Positions 33,572 to 42,814 of a stretch of DNA of 64,000 bases are shown here, one piece after another. The stretch is from NCBI GenBank assembly GCA_020438355.1, contig JAGQUT010000010.1, positions 1 to 64,000 of the forward strand, given 5' to 3'. The notes beneath the pieces were generated by a model. The model was not told where the DNA came from. It worked only from the letters and a program-made list of their open reading frames with translations, and did not search any database. The position numbers were made by a program, and so were the translations under genes. Source of the stretch: Solirubrobacterales bacterium. Lineage in GTDB: Bacteria; Actinomycetota; Thermoleophilia; Solirubrobacterales; 70-9. How positions within the stretch are numbered: the first letter of the stretch is position 1; every line of letters begins with the position of its first letter.

Positions 33572-36172
33572 GTGAACCGAGTCAATCTGTCGTTCGTCCT
33601 GGCGGCTGTTGCTGCGATCGCGTTTCTGATTCCGGCCGGCGCCAGCGCCGCAGGCAGTTCCGCCGCAAAGGGCAGCCTCAAGCTGACCTCCAAGAGGCAG
33701 GCAGACGTCAAGAAGGCAGGCAAGGTCAAGATTCGAATCAGGATCACCGTCCCCCGAAAGGCACCGAAGAGCCAGCGCACCAAACCGGTCAAGGTGAAGG
33801 TCGAAGGCAAGGCTTCGGTGGTCTGGTCCCCCCGATCCAACCGCGCCTTCTCGGGCACCTTCTCCGTGAAGCCGAACCGGACGAAGACCGTGACACTCAG
33901 GCTCAATGCTTACGGCCGAAAGGTCGTCGGCGACTGCGGCACCCCGAAGCTGAGCGTGACCGCTAGGTACCGGATGCGGAGCAAACCGGAGATCCTCCGC
34001 CAGAGCACGAGCCTCTCCCCCCAGAAGTCGCTTTGCGCGGTGCCGGCCGATATCGATCTGAGCCAGGCCGACAAGTGCGACTTCATCGCCGGGACCGATA
34101 ACGCCTGTCTCGCGCCTTTCCCGAACGACTTCTACACACGGGAAGATTCGACTTCGGAGACCGGCAAGCGGCTTGATCTCGACCCCGAGTCAACCCCGCA
34201 GAACAGCGACGGTGTCCACGTATCGGTCGTCCCGCTGAACCAGTCGGACGGCTTCAGCCCCGGGCCACTACTTTCGGTGAAGATCCCCGGACTTGACAAC
34301 CAGCCGGCCTTCGACCAGTCGGGAATCGTCTCGATCAAGGAGATGAGCCGGACCTACGAGCCTTCCCAGCCCGTCGTGCTGATCGATGCCGAGAGTGGTG
34401 AAAGGCAGCTGATCTGGGCTGAACTCGACAGCCAGGCGACCACCGATGCGGACCGCAACCTGATCATCCGCCCCGGCAAGAATCTGCGGAACGGTCACCG
34501 CTACATCGTCGCGATGAGAAACCTGAAAGACGCCGATGGCAACTTGATCCCGGCGCCGGCTGCCTTCCGGCTCTACCGGGACTCGGACCGGACGTCCAAC
34601 CCGACGATCGAGAGCCGTCGTGAGCATTTCGAGTCGATCTTCTCGGACCTGGCCGAGGCGGGGATCGGGCGCAAGTCGCTCTACCTGGCCTGGGACTTCA
34701 CGGTCGCCAGCACCGAGAACCTGACCGGGCGCATGCTTTCGATCCGGAACCGCGCTTTCGCCGAACTCGGCGACACGAACCTGACCGACGGCACCGTTCA
34801 GGGCAACGCACCCTCCTTCACGGTTACCAGCGTGACCGACTACACCGGCAACAAGACCGGCCAGGGAGTCGAAGACATCAGAGTCGTGAAAGGCACCTTC
34901 GAGGTCCCCTGTTTCCTGAATCAGACCGCCTGCCCCTCCGGGTCCACCTTCAACCTCGACGAGGACCAGAAGCCGATCCGCATCGAAGGCAACACGATGA
35001 ACGCCCGGTTCTCATGCAACATCCCGCGCTCGGTCGTCGGTGATGGCGAAGGCGGTGGCGATGACACCACATTCCTGAGGAAAGCCCGGCCTTCGCTTTA
35101 CGGCCACGGACTCTTCGGGTCCATTAACGAGGTCACGACCGGGAACGTTCGTCAGCTCGGCGTCGAGAACAATGTCCTCGTTTGCGGCACCGACTGGATC
35201 GGCATGGCGAGCGAAGACGTGCCATTCGCGGCGCTGCCGGCGCTGCTTGACCTGAGCAAATTCCCGGCGCTGCCCGACCGTCTGCAGCAGGGCTTCCTCA
35301 ACTTCCTCTTCCTCGGACGCCTGCTGATACATCCGGACGGCTTCGCGGCCGCCGACGCATTCAAGATCGGCGGCAACTCGGTCATCGACACCGACGACCT
35401 CTTCTACTACGGCAACAGCCAGGGCGGAATCGCCGGCGGTGCGTTGACGGCAGTGGCGACCGACTTCACGAGGTCGGTTCTCTACGTGCCCGGCATGAAC
35501 TACTCGACCCTGCTTACCCGCAGCACGGACTTCGAGGACTACGCGACGATCCTTTACCCGAGGTATCAGGACGAGCTCGAGCGGCCCTCGATCTTCGCCC
35601 TGATGCAGACCATGTGGGACCGGGGCGAGCCGAACGGCTACGCCAACAACATGACCAGCAACCCGCTGCCGGGCACCCCCGCCCACAACGTGATGATCGA
35701 GATGTCCTACGGTGACCATCAGGTGGCCAACGTGGCCACAGAAGTGGAAGCGAGGACAATCGGCGCGCCGCTACGGGTCGGGGCGGGTGGCCTGAACGAT
35801 GGCGTGGTGTCGGCCGACCGCCATCCGGAAGGCCTGATCGAGCCGTTCTACGGCCACGAGACACTAGGGGACCTGGCGGGACCGGCAGCGAACGGAAACG
35901 CGTTCTTCGTCTGGGACATCGGTCCGCAGCGGCTCGAATCGGGGGTCCTCTACGGAACAGACCCGGCTCCCCTGACCAACACGTCGCCGACTACCGGCGG
36001 CTCGGACACGCCGCTAGGTGAAACCAGCGGTATCGATCCTCACGACACGGTTATCGAGGAGTCGCCGCTGATCCGCAAGCAGATCGCGGACTTCCTGAAG
36101 ACCGACGGCAAGGTGACCAATCCCTGCGGGACCAACCCCTGCTGGGCCGCCGGCTGGATGGGAATGCCCTGA
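33572..36172 (+). CDS. Large secreted alpha/beta-hydrolase, bacterial virulence-factor-lipase-like
   Basis: An 866-aa secreted protein. GTG 33572 has GGGGAGAGA upstream and gives a clean signal peptide (about 5-27, ASA site); longer in-frame starts give no signal. A basic beta-rich domain (about 30-150) precedes LAPFPNDFYTREDSTSETGKR, typical of the Lipase_bact_N-like family. The hydrolase core has the nucleophile elbow YGNSQGG at about residue 612 and a late GHETLGD. It likely cleaves lipids or esters outside the cell. It diverges from the acylase 2 gene across a 224-bp gap. Confidence 0.8.
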   Translation: MNRVNLSFVLAAVAAIAFLIPAGASAAGSSAAKGSLKLTSKRQADVKKAGKVKIRIRITVPRKAPKSQRTKPVKVKVEGKASVVWSPRSNRAFSGTFSVKPNRTKTVTLRLNAYGRKVVGDCGTPKLSVTARYRMRSKPEILRQSTSLSPQKSLCAVPADIDLSQADKCDFIAGTDNACLAPFPNDFYTREDSTSETGKRLDLDPESTPQNSDGVHVSVVPLNQSDGFSPGPLLSVKIPGLDNQPAFDQSGIVSIKEMSRTYEPSQPVVLIDAESGERQLIWAELDSQATTDADRNLIIRPGKNLRNGHRYIVAMRNLKDADGNLIPAPAAFRLYRDSDRTSNPTIESRREHFESIFSDLAEAGIGRKSLYLAWDFTVASTENLTGRMLSIRNRAFAELGDTNLTDGTVQGNAPSFTVTSVTDYTGNKTGQGVEDIRVVKGTFEVPCFLNQTACPSGSTFNLDEDQKPIRIEGNTMNARFSCNIPRSVVGDGEGGGDDTTFLRKARPSLYGHGLFGSINEVTTGNVRQLGVENNVLVCGTDWIGMASEDVPFAALPALLDLSKFPALPDRLQQGFLNFLFLGRLLIHPDGFAAADAFKIGGNSVIDTDDLFYYGNSQGGIAGGALTAVATDFTRSVLYVPGMNYSTLLTRSTDFEDYATILYPRYQDELERPSIFALMQTMWDRGEPNGYANNMTSNPLPGTPAHNVMIEMSYGDHQVANVATEVEARTIGAPLRVGAGGLNDGVVSADRHPEGLIEPFYGHETLGDLAGPAANGNAFFVWDIGPQRLESGVLYGTDPAPLTNTSPTTGGSDTPLGETSGIDPHDTVIEESPLIRKQIADFLKTDGKVTNPCGTNPCWAAGWMGMP

Positions 36173-36228
36173 GCCAGGCGGGCCTCAGGCCCGGATAAAG
36201 GCTGCCCCGGTTTGTATGGTGAACCGTC

Positions 36229-37254
36229 GTGGCTTCGAAGCGACAAAAGAAACGGGCCGAACGCACGCGAGCCCAGATGCCCCGCTGGATGTTCGAAACC
36301 CGGACCCACCGCTGGCATGAGGCCGGCCTTGGCGAAGAAATCACCGTCGACTCGCAGGGCCGGACCTGGCCGAAGCTGCTGCTGTTTTCGGTTCTGATAG
36401 CCGCGGTCCTTTTCGCCTTCAATCACCGGCAGGACATTGCCCCGGGATACGGCACCGAGGCAAGAATCCTCACCGCGATTCTGCTTTTCATCCTGGGCTG
36501 GGGTTTCGCTTCGGCGCTGGGACGCACCCTCACCCCGTTCATCATGCGCCGGTTGGATCCCGGCACCGCTGGCACCCTTGGCTTCGCGATCCGGCTGGTC
36601 ACGATCCTCCTGGTCGGCCTGGTCGCCCTCGGCATCGCCGGAGTCAAGCCGCAGACCCTTGCGGTTGGTGGTGCGGCGACCGCGATCGTTCTCGGTCTTG
36701 CCGCCCAGCAGACCCTGGGCAACATCTTTGCCGGGGTCGTCCTCCAGAGCACCAGGCCCTTCCGGGTCGGAGAGCGGGTGCGCCTGACCGGTGGTCCAAT
36801 GGCGGGTTCAGTGGAGGGAACGGTCAGCTCGCTCGGGCTTTTCTACACGACGATCCTCAAGGGCCAGGACCGGATGATGATCCCCAACAGCCTGCTGCTG
36901 CTACTGGCCGTGGAGCCGCTCCGGGAGCCCGATTCGATCGACATCCGGGCCCGCTTCGACAGCCACCTGAGTCCGGCCACGGTTCAGGACATGCTCAACC
37001 AGGCGATCACCGTCCAGACCCTGCGACCTCCCCGGATCGAACTCGAGGAAGTCGACCGCGACGAAGTGGTACTCCGAATCAGCGCCACTCCCGTGAAGCC
37101 GTCAGACGGAGCGAAGCTTGCGGAGCAGGTCGTGTCTGTGACCCGCGGCACTTTCGAGTACGAGACACCTGACACCGGCGAGATGGATCAGGCACGAAAG
37201 GAATCGGGTCCAGACCAGAAGCCCGACCCCGACGTTCCTCACGGGCATTCCTGA
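36229..37254 (+). CDS. MscS-family mechanosensitive ion channel
   Basis: A 341-aa channel. After a basic cytoplasmic start come hydrophobic segments at about 48-65, 80-100 and 118-140, then the pore-lining TM3 with Ala/Gly packing (AVGGAATAIVLGLAAQQTLGN) and the MscS beta domain (GERVRLTGGPMAGSVEGTVSSLG, MMIPNS). It would release solutes under osmotic downshock. GTG start with TATGGT 8 nt upstream and no Shine-Dalgarno. It has more TM segments than E. coli MscS, like many actinobacterial members. Confidence 0.88.
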   Translation: MASKRQKKRAERTRAQMPRWMFETRTHRWHEAGLGEEITVDSQGRTWPKLLLFSVLIAAVLFAFNHRQDIAPGYGTEARILTAILLFILGWGFASALGRTLTPFIMRRLDPGTAGTLGFAIRLVTILLVGLVALGIAGVKPQTLAVGGAATAIVLGLAAQQTLGNIFAGVVLQSTRPFRVGERVRLTGGPMAGSVEGTVSSLGLFYTTILKGQDRMMIPNSLLLLLAVEPLREPDSIDIRARFDSHLSPATVQDMLNQAITVQTLRPPRIELEEVDRDEVVLRISATPVKPSDGAKLAEQVVSVTRGTFEYETPDTGEMDQARKESGPDQKPDPDVPHGHS

Positions 37255-37262
37255 AAAGGCAC

Positions 37263-39182
37263 TCAACGCTTGAACGGGATGAAGTAGCCCAGTCCGTCCA
37301 CGTTATCTCCGGTCGCGGCTGTGAGCGTCACGAAGGTCTTGCGACCTGAAAGCACTCCCCTGGCATTCCTCTTGACCTTCGGCTTCAGGATCACATCCTT
37401 GAACTTGCCGGCACCAAGTGGACCGACCGTCCTGCATTTCTTGCCGGCCAGGTCCTTCCCGGTCACACAAACCTTGACCTTTCCGGATGCGCCGGTTCCC
37501 TTGTTGAAGGCCCTCGCCTTGATCCGGATCACCTTTCCGGGTCGGGCGGTCGGGGCCTTGCCCTTGTCGAAGACGTAGACCTTTGCGGTGGGGGCCTTTA
37601 CCTTCACCGTGCTGGCCGAACTGGCGAGGGGGTCCTGGGCGCGGGCGCGGTAGTCGTCGGCGTCGGCGGCGGTCTGGTTGGGAGGTCCGAAGTAGCGGAT
37701 CCGGTTCACTGAGAGCTTCTCCGGTTCCGCCCCGATGCCGAAGATGGGGTCAGTGTTCGGGTAGACGCCGTCGATGCCGAAGCCACTGGCACCGTAGGCC
37801 TTCAGATCACCACCGCATTGGCGTTCCCCGGCGTTGTCGGTAGGAGTGGAGTCATCGAGGTAGTACCCCTTGAAGCCCTTGAACGCCGGGAAAGTCTCCG
37901 GGGTGGCGGAACTTTCGGCGGTCGCGAGGGTGGTCGTGGTCCCCTTGTCGCCACTTACCTGCTGCCAGGCGTAGGTGCCGTCACTGAAGTCCTCGTGATC
38001 GAAGAGGTCAATCGAGTCGTCGCCTGGCTGCCCGTTCACCTGGCCAGGTACGCCGTCGATCGTGACCCCGGTGAGGTTCTTCTGGTCCCGGTAGGTCATG
38101 CCGAGGGCCGCGTCGCTGTAATCGGTCCAGACGTACATTTGCGGGATCGGGTGGACTCGGACGTTCACACGGCGGTCCTCCCGGTCCGGGTAGTAGAGGT
38201 GGACGTCTTCGACGTATGGACCCGAGTTCGCACCCATGTATGAGCGGATCGCCCTGACCGGTCCGTCGATCACCGTGACATAGGTCCCTTCGTCGTCGGT
38301 GTTGAAGTCATTGCCGGGGTCGGTGTCGAGCTTCCAGTTGGCGGAGAAGGTGAACTCGCTCCGTCCGCAGCTGCTCAGGCCGCCGGCCGAGACGCCTTCC
38401 CGATCGAGAATGTCGATGCCAGGCGCTTCGCCAGCCGTGATCTTCAACTCGTCTTCACGCCAGCGGTCAATGGAATGGAGTTCGTAGTTGGCGGTCTTGA
38501 CGGTCGAGTCTTCGGGGTTGGGAGTGTTGGTCCACCCGTAATCGTCGATCAGGGTGTCGCCAGGCTCGAAGTTGAGCAGGTTGAAGTCGTAGTCGACGTA
38601 ATCCTTACCGGCCGACGGATCAAGATTTCCGCTCGCCTTGAACAGGTAGACGTAGGCTGAGCCGCCTCCGGCCGGGTCGTTCACGGCGACCTTCGTGGCC
38701 GTCGAGGCGTCGACGCCCTGGGGTGCGACCGCCGAGCCGGGTGCCTGGCTGCCGGCGTCTCCGCCCAGGAAGACCAGCTCGTCATCGGCGTCGAAGTTCG
38801 CGTTCGCATCGGCCCCCGAGCGGGTCTTGGGGTCAGCGTAGATCTCCACATCGAAGCTGCGGATGTCCTCGTCGACTCCGACCTGCCCGTTGATGTAGCC
38901 GACCGGTATGTCCGGGTAAAGGCTGCGGGCGCTGACCACGTGACGTTCGTCAACCTGGACCGGGATCTGCTTCCACTTCCCGTTCCACTTGAATCCGACG
39001 ATCTTTCCGGGCCGCACGTTCAGCTTTGTTGGAAGCGACGCTCCCTTCAGCACGACCGGATCGGTCGGCCGGTCGGCCGGAGCCGCTCCGGACTGGCCGG
39101 CGAAGCCGAATGAGGTGATCGCGGCGAGGCCAAGCACAGCCCCGGCCCGCGCGAACATCCTGAACGCGAGGTCCCTTCCCAT
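37263..39182 (-). CDS. Large secreted protein of unknown function
   Basis: A 639-aa protein with a signal peptide (about 9-34, AAPA). The body is acidic and Asp-rich with repeats of DDELVFLGGDAG-like and YLDDS-like segments, aromatic beta strands (VEDVHLYYPDREDRRVNVRV) and many acidic loops suggestive of calcium binding. Residues about 535-639 form a separate basic Ig-like domain (VRPGKVIRIKARAFNKG-like, VCVTGKDLAGKKC with a disulfide-like Cys pair). I recognise no catalytic motif. It converges on the MscS gene, 8 bp apart. Confidence 0.65.
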   Translation of the reverse strand: MGRDLAFRMFARAGAVLGLAAITSFGFAGQSGAAPADRPTDPVVLKGASLPTKLNVRPGKIVGFKWNGKWKQIPVQVDERHVVSARSLYPDIPVGYINGQVGVDEDIRSFDVEIYADPKTRSGADANANFDADDELVFLGGDAGSQAPGSAVAPQGVDASTATKVAVNDPAGGGSAYVYLFKASGNLDPSAGKDYVDYDFNLLNFEPGDTLIDDYGWTNTPNPEDSTVKTANYELHSIDRWREDELKITAGEAPGIDILDREGVSAGGLSSCGRSEFTFSANWKLDTDPGNDFNTDDEGTYVTVIDGPVRAIRSYMGANSGPYVEDVHLYYPDREDRRVNVRVHPIPQMYVWTDYSDAALGMTYRDQKNLTGVTIDGVPGQVNGQPGDDSIDLFDHEDFSDGTYAWQQVSGDKGTTTTLATAESSATPETFPAFKGFKGYYLDDSTPTDNAGERQCGGDLKAYGASGFGIDGVYPNTDPIFGIGAEPEKLSVNRIRYFGPPNQTAADADDYRARAQDPLASSASTVKVKAPTAKVYVFDKGKAPTARPGKVIRIKARAFNKGTGASGKVKVCVTGKDLAGKKCRTVGPLGAGKFKDVILKPKVKRNARGVLSGRKTFVTLTAATGDNVDGLGYFIPFKR

Positions 39183-39224
39183 GAGATAGAGACTACAGCG
39201 TGTTCATGAACCCGTGGGCGGCTC

Positions 39225-39917
39225 TCAGCGCCGGCGTTCGACCTCTTCCACCATCAACTTCGTATGGAGTGCGGCAATCAGGTCCTTGAGTGGCTCGACG
39301 CCTGCTTCGATCAGCTCGACGGCGGTTTCTGCCGGCATCTCGCCCTCGAGCCTTTCCATAAGGACGTCGACTTCCTCCTTGACCAGTGCCTCGAGCGCAT
39401 GCTTGTAGCGCAGGGTGTCGTAGACGGTGAAACCGATCTGCTCGTCGTAACCGCCCGCCCGGAAACGTGACATCGCTTCGATGATGGTCACGTCCGAAGG
39501 TGAGTAACCGCGTGAGTTCGGGGTGAGAATTCCGATCTCGGCCAGCCGTTCCAGCGCCTTCTTCGGCACCCCGTACTTCCTGACCTCGGCGGCGCTGGTT
39601 CTGGTCTGCTCCCGGGCCAGCGCCCGTTCGAGAATCCGGTCCTCGACCTCAAGCATCGCCTCGGCCTGGTCAGGCTCCTCCTCCAGCACCTTCTTGATCG
39701 CCCTCAGCGGCATGTACCGCTCCTCCTGGAGGCGCTTGATCAGCCTGATGCGATCAACTGTTTCGGGCCGGTACCAGGCCATGTTCCGGCTGGTCTTGAC
39801 TGGCTCCGGAAGCAGTCCTTCTCGGAGGTAGTGCTTGATCGTGGGGGCAGGAACTCCGGAGGCCTCGACGAGACCGGACATCTTGAGCAGCTTCTCGTCG
39901 GTGGCCTGCTGGGTCAC
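39225..39917 (-). CDS. MerR-family transcriptional regulator
   Basis: A 230-aa regulator. The N-terminal MerR HTH is LVEASGVPAPTIKHYLREGLLPEPVK (about 16-41), followed by a long coiled-coil dimer helix. The C-terminal domain is all-helical without metal-binding cysteines. In position and partners it resembles LiuR, the MerR regulator of leucine/isovalerate catabolic operons. Its start overlaps the CoA-transferase stop by 4 bp, so it is the last gene of the seven-gene acyl-CoA operon. Confidence 0.87.
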   Translation of the reverse strand: MTQQATDEKLLKMSGLVEASGVPAPTIKHYLREGLLPEPVKTSRNMAWYRPETVDRIRLIKRLQEERYMPLRAIKKVLEEEPDQAEAMLEVEDRILERALAREQTRTSAAEVRKYGVPKKALERLAEIGILTPNSRGYSPSDVTIIEAMSRFRAGGYDEQIGFTVYDTLRYKHALEALVKEEVDVLMERLEGEMPAETAVELIEAGVEPLKDLIAALHTKLMVEEVERRR

Positions 39918-41179
39918 GCCCGGAACTCGGTCTTTCCCGCGACTCCCGGACCGGCGGCAGCACCGGTCTCGAAGAGTCCGTCGATTTCCTCGCCGCTGAA
40001 CCCGGCGGCTGCAAGTACTTCACGGGTGTCCGCGCCGATCGCGGGAGCAGCACTCGCCGGGGCGGCCGGCGTGCCGCTCATCCGGATCGGCGACCCGATC
40101 TGACGGACCGGCCCGATCCCGGGCTGGTCGAATTCGACGATCATTCCGCGCTCGCGGAACAGCTCGGAATCGAGAGCCTCATCAAGTTCGAGGATCGGCT
40201 CGATGCAGCAGTCGTAAGTGTCGTTGAACGCTTTCCACTCATCGCGGGTCCTTTCCCTGAACACCGCCGCGACCTTCTCCCAGGCTTCGCCACCGGGTCG
40301 TTCGAACTGGAGCTCGATCAGGTCCTCATGCCCGGTGCCCTCGCAGAATGCGCGCCAGAACTTCGGCTCGAGAGCACCACAGCTGACCCATCCGTCGGCA
40401 GCTTCGTAGGTCAGGTAGCAGAGGATGCCGCCGGCGAGCATCACTTCTCCCCGCCTGGGGCTGTTGCCATCCACCAGGGTGGCTCCCGCGGCCATCGCCA
40501 GCCAGGCGAAGGCCCCGTCGGTCATCGAGATGTCCACCATCTGGCCCTTGCCGCTCCGGCCCTTTTCGATCAGGGCAGCGAGGATGCCGAAAGCAGCGTT
40601 CATCGCCCCGCCGCCAAGGTCGCCGATCTGTCCGGCCGGCTGGATCGGGGGCCCGCCCGCCTGGCCGGTCATGGCAAGCATGCCGGTCGCGCCGAGGTAG
40701 TTGATGTCATGCCCGGCCCGGTCCCGTGCGGGGCCGTCCTGGCCGTAACCGCTGATCGAGCAATAGACGAGACCCTCGTTCAGGTCCTTCAGGGTTCCGT
40801 AATCGACACCCAGCTTCTCGGCCACTCCCGGCCTGAAACCTTCCAGGACGACATCGGCCCCGGGTACGAGCCGGTAGAACGCTTCCCTGCCCGCATCGCT
40901 CTTGAGATCCAGGCGGATCGAACGCTTGCCTCGGTTCAGCGACAGGTAAAGACCGGATCTCGTGGCCCCGGTGTCGGGGTCGACGTCTCCCGGGGCTCCT
41001 TCGGCATCCGTTTCATGGAGCGGAGGTGCGTAGCGGATGTAGTCGCCGGGACCCGTGTCCTCGACCTTGATGACTTCCGCGCCGAAGTCGACCAGCATCT
41101 GCGAACAGAAGCCGCCCGGAAGGAGCCGGGTCAGGTCGAGGGCCGTGATCCCCTCCAGTGGGAGTGCCCTCTCGCTCAC
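39914..41179 (-). CDS. CaiB/BaiF (class III) CoA-transferase / alpha-methylacyl-CoA racemase family
   Basis: A 421-aa enzyme of the Frc/CaiB/AMACR family. LDLTRLLPGGFCSQMLVDFGAEVIKVED is the family N-terminus; the catalytic aspartate lies in GHDINYLGATG, and GQIGDLGGGAMNAAFGILAAL follows. Members either transfer CoA between carboxylic acids or racemise 2-methylacyl-CoA; the AMACR-like HDINYL motif slightly favours racemase. Chosen start is GTG 41179, overlapping the OsmC stop by 4 bp. It would activate or epimerise a substrate for the surrounding acyl-CoA enzymes. Confidence 0.88.
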   Translation of the reverse strand: MSERALPLEGITALDLTRLLPGGFCSQMLVDFGAEVIKVEDTGPGDYIRYAPPLHETDAEGAPGDVDPDTGATRSGLYLSLNRGKRSIRLDLKSDAGREAFYRLVPGADVVLEGFRPGVAEKLGVDYGTLKDLNEGLVYCSISGYGQDGPARDRAGHDINYLGATGMLAMTGQAGGPPIQPAGQIGDLGGGAMNAAFGILAALIEKGRSGKGQMVDISMTDGAFAWLAMAAGATLVDGNSPRRGEVMLAGGILCYLTYEAADGWVSCGALEPKFWRAFCEGTGHEDLIELQFERPGGEAWEKVAAVFRERTRDEWKAFNDTYDCCIEPILELDEALDSELFRERGMIVEFDQPGIGPVRQIGSPIRMSGTPAAPASAAPAIGADTREVLAAAGFSGEEIDGLFETGAAAGPGVAGKTEFRA

Positions 41180-41589
41180 CGAGGCTCCACCGTGACCGGG
41201 AAGTTGACCGAGTTGGCCACGAAGCAGGCTTTGTGTGCCCGATCGTGGAGGCCGGCGATGAAATCTTCGTCGGGGCGCTCCCCCTCGAACTCGATTTCCG
41301 GCCGCAGAACGGCCGAGGTGAACCGGTCCTCCTCGAGAACGATCTCGGCGTTGTCCACGTAGGCGGAAACCGGGTGTCGCTTGGCCCGCGCGTAGGCGAT
41401 GAACCAAAGCATGTGGCAGGAGGAAATCGCCCCGACCATCATCTCCTCCGGGTTCGCCTTGTCCGGATCGCCGCCGAATCCCGGCGCCGAGGATCCGTGA
41501 AGCACTTCGGTGCCCATCTCCACCCGGTGCGCCCGGATGTCCTCGCCGCCCTCCCAGACCAGCCTGGTGCTGAAGGTTTCGGCGGACAT
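41176..41589 (-). CDS. OsmC-family peroxiredoxin-like protein
   Basis: A 137-aa OsmC fold with both redox cysteines, C58 in SSCHM and C122 in HKACFVANS, and E49 in the PEEMMVG motif. OsmC proteins reduce organic or fatty-acid hydroperoxides through the Cys pair. It sits 1 bp after the BKACE stop and overlaps the CoA-transferase start, so it may protect or remove peroxides arising from acyl-CoA oxidation. A stray gene in such an operon is unusual. Confidence 0.88.
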   Translation of the reverse strand: MSAETFSTRLVWEGGEDIRAHRVEMGTEVLHGSSAPGFGGDPDKANPEEMMVGAISSCHMLWFIAYARAKRHPVSAYVDNAEIVLEEDRFTSAVLRPEIEFEGERPDEDFIAGLHDRAHKACFVANSVNFPVTVEPR

Positions 41590-41590
41590 C

Positions 41591-42478
41591 TCAGTTGCCG
41601 CCCGCGGGCTTCAGGCCGAGCATTTCCCTGGCCTCGTCGATGCTTGCGACCCGGCGGCCGGCGTCCTCGACCATCTGCCTTGCCTTGCTGACCAGGTCGC
41701 CGTTGGACTTGCACATGGTTCCGTCAGGAAGGTAGAGGTTGTCCTCCACCCCGGCCCGCACATTTCCGCCGAGGGTGATCGCGGCGGCAAGCAGCTTCCA
41801 CTGGTCACGCGAGATTCCGATCACCTGCCAGTTGTTCGGTCCCTCCGGTCCGCCGGGAACCTGATCGGCCATCACCGAGACGTTGCGAGGCGTCGGACGG
41901 ATGCCGCCGGTGACTCCCATCACCAGTGATATCTGGAGCGGATCCTTGACCAGCCCCATGTCGATCAACGGATCGAGGTTGGCGACGTGACCGGCATCGA
42001 AGCACTCATGTTCAGGCTTGATCCCCAGGTCGTTCATGGCGGTGATGAACTGAATGATCTCGTCGAAGGAGTTCTCGAAGACCGCCTTGAAGACGAAATC
42101 CTTTCGCCGTCGCGAGTACTTCGCGTAGTTCATCGAGCTCATGTTGAGCGCCGCGACGTCGGGCCTGCATGCATCCAGATACTCGATCCGCTTCTCGACA
42201 GGAACGCCGATCGCGCCGGTCGAGTAATTGATGATCACGTCGGGGCATTCGGCCTTGATCGCCTCGGTGATCGCCCGGAAATCCTCGACCTCCCAGGACG
42301 GCGTGCCGTCGGGCTTGCGGGCGTGGATGTGGATCTGGCTGGCGCCCTCGTCAACCGAGCGCCTCGCCTCGGCCGCGTACTCCTCGGGTGTGTAGGGAAT
42401 CGCCGGGCACTGGTCCCGGTTGGCGATCACTCCGGAGATCGAGTTGCTGATGATCACCGGGTCTTCAAACTTGCTCAC
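41591..42478 (-). CDS. Beta-keto acid cleavage enzyme (BKACE, DUF849)
   Basis: A 295-aa TIM-barrel protein. The zinc-binding QIHIHARKPDG at about 47-57, NYSTGAIG, SSMNYA and TLGGNVRAGVEDN near the end are characteristic of BKACE. The family splits a beta-keto acid with acetyl-CoA into acetoacetate and a CoA-ester. Exact substrate depends on pocket residues I cannot assign. GTG start with GGAGG 8 nt upstream. It sits among acyl-CoA genes. Confidence 0.9.
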   Translation of the reverse strand: MSKFEDPVIISNSISGVIANRDQCPAIPYTPEEYAAEARRSVDEGASQIHIHARKPDGTPSWEVEDFRAITEAIKAECPDVIINYSTGAIGVPVEKRIEYLDACRPDVAALNMSSMNYAKYSRRRKDFVFKAVFENSFDEIIQFITAMNDLGIKPEHECFDAGHVANLDPLIDMGLVKDPLQISLVMGVTGGIRPTPRNVSVMADQVPGGPEGPNNWQVIGISRDQWKLLAAAITLGGNVRAGVEDNLYLPDGTMCKSNGDLVSKARQMVEDAGRRVASIDEAREMLGLKPAGGN

Positions 42479-42508
42479 TGAAAATTCCTCCGTTTTCGTT
42501 GAGCCGGA

Positions 42509-42814
42509 TCAGGCGGCGCCAACGGTCTTGTTGATTGCGGCAACCAGCTCCTCGAGTTCAGGCACCAGTTCGTCCGGCGGATCGATCACGTGGTTGTACG
42601 CGCCACCGGTCCAGTGGCCCCGAAACATGATGTGTGGTTGCGAGAGCATGCCCTTCTTTGTCGACAGCTCGGCTGAATCGATCTCGTGGATGTGGATCCG
42701 GACCGACCTGACCTCGTTGAACCCGAGGAATTCCACGATGGTTCCGTCGAAACGGACCACACCATGCATCTGCTCCTGATCGTGGGGCAGCAGCACCTCG
42801 ATGACTTCGCTCAT
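42509..42814 (-). CDS. Small protein of unknown function in the acyl-CoA operon
   Basis: A 101-aa, acidic, mixed alpha/beta protein (IEVLLPHDQEQMHGVVRF, VRSVRIHIHEIDSAEL, a C-terminal helix VPELEELVAAINK). It has no cysteines, TM segment or recognised motif. The first 80 residues could form a small PH-like beta fold. Its ATG overlaps the carboxyltransferase stop by 4 bp, and it is followed by BKACE. An accessory subunit of the carboxylase (comparable in size to epsilon subunits of actinobacterial acyl-CoA carboxylases) is possible but unproven. Confidence 0.65.
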   Translation of the reverse strand: MSEVIEVLLPHDQEQMHGVVRFDGTIVEFLGFNEVRSVRIHIHEIDSAELSTKKGMLSQPHIMFRGHWTGGAYNHVIDPPDELVPELEELVAAINKTVGAA

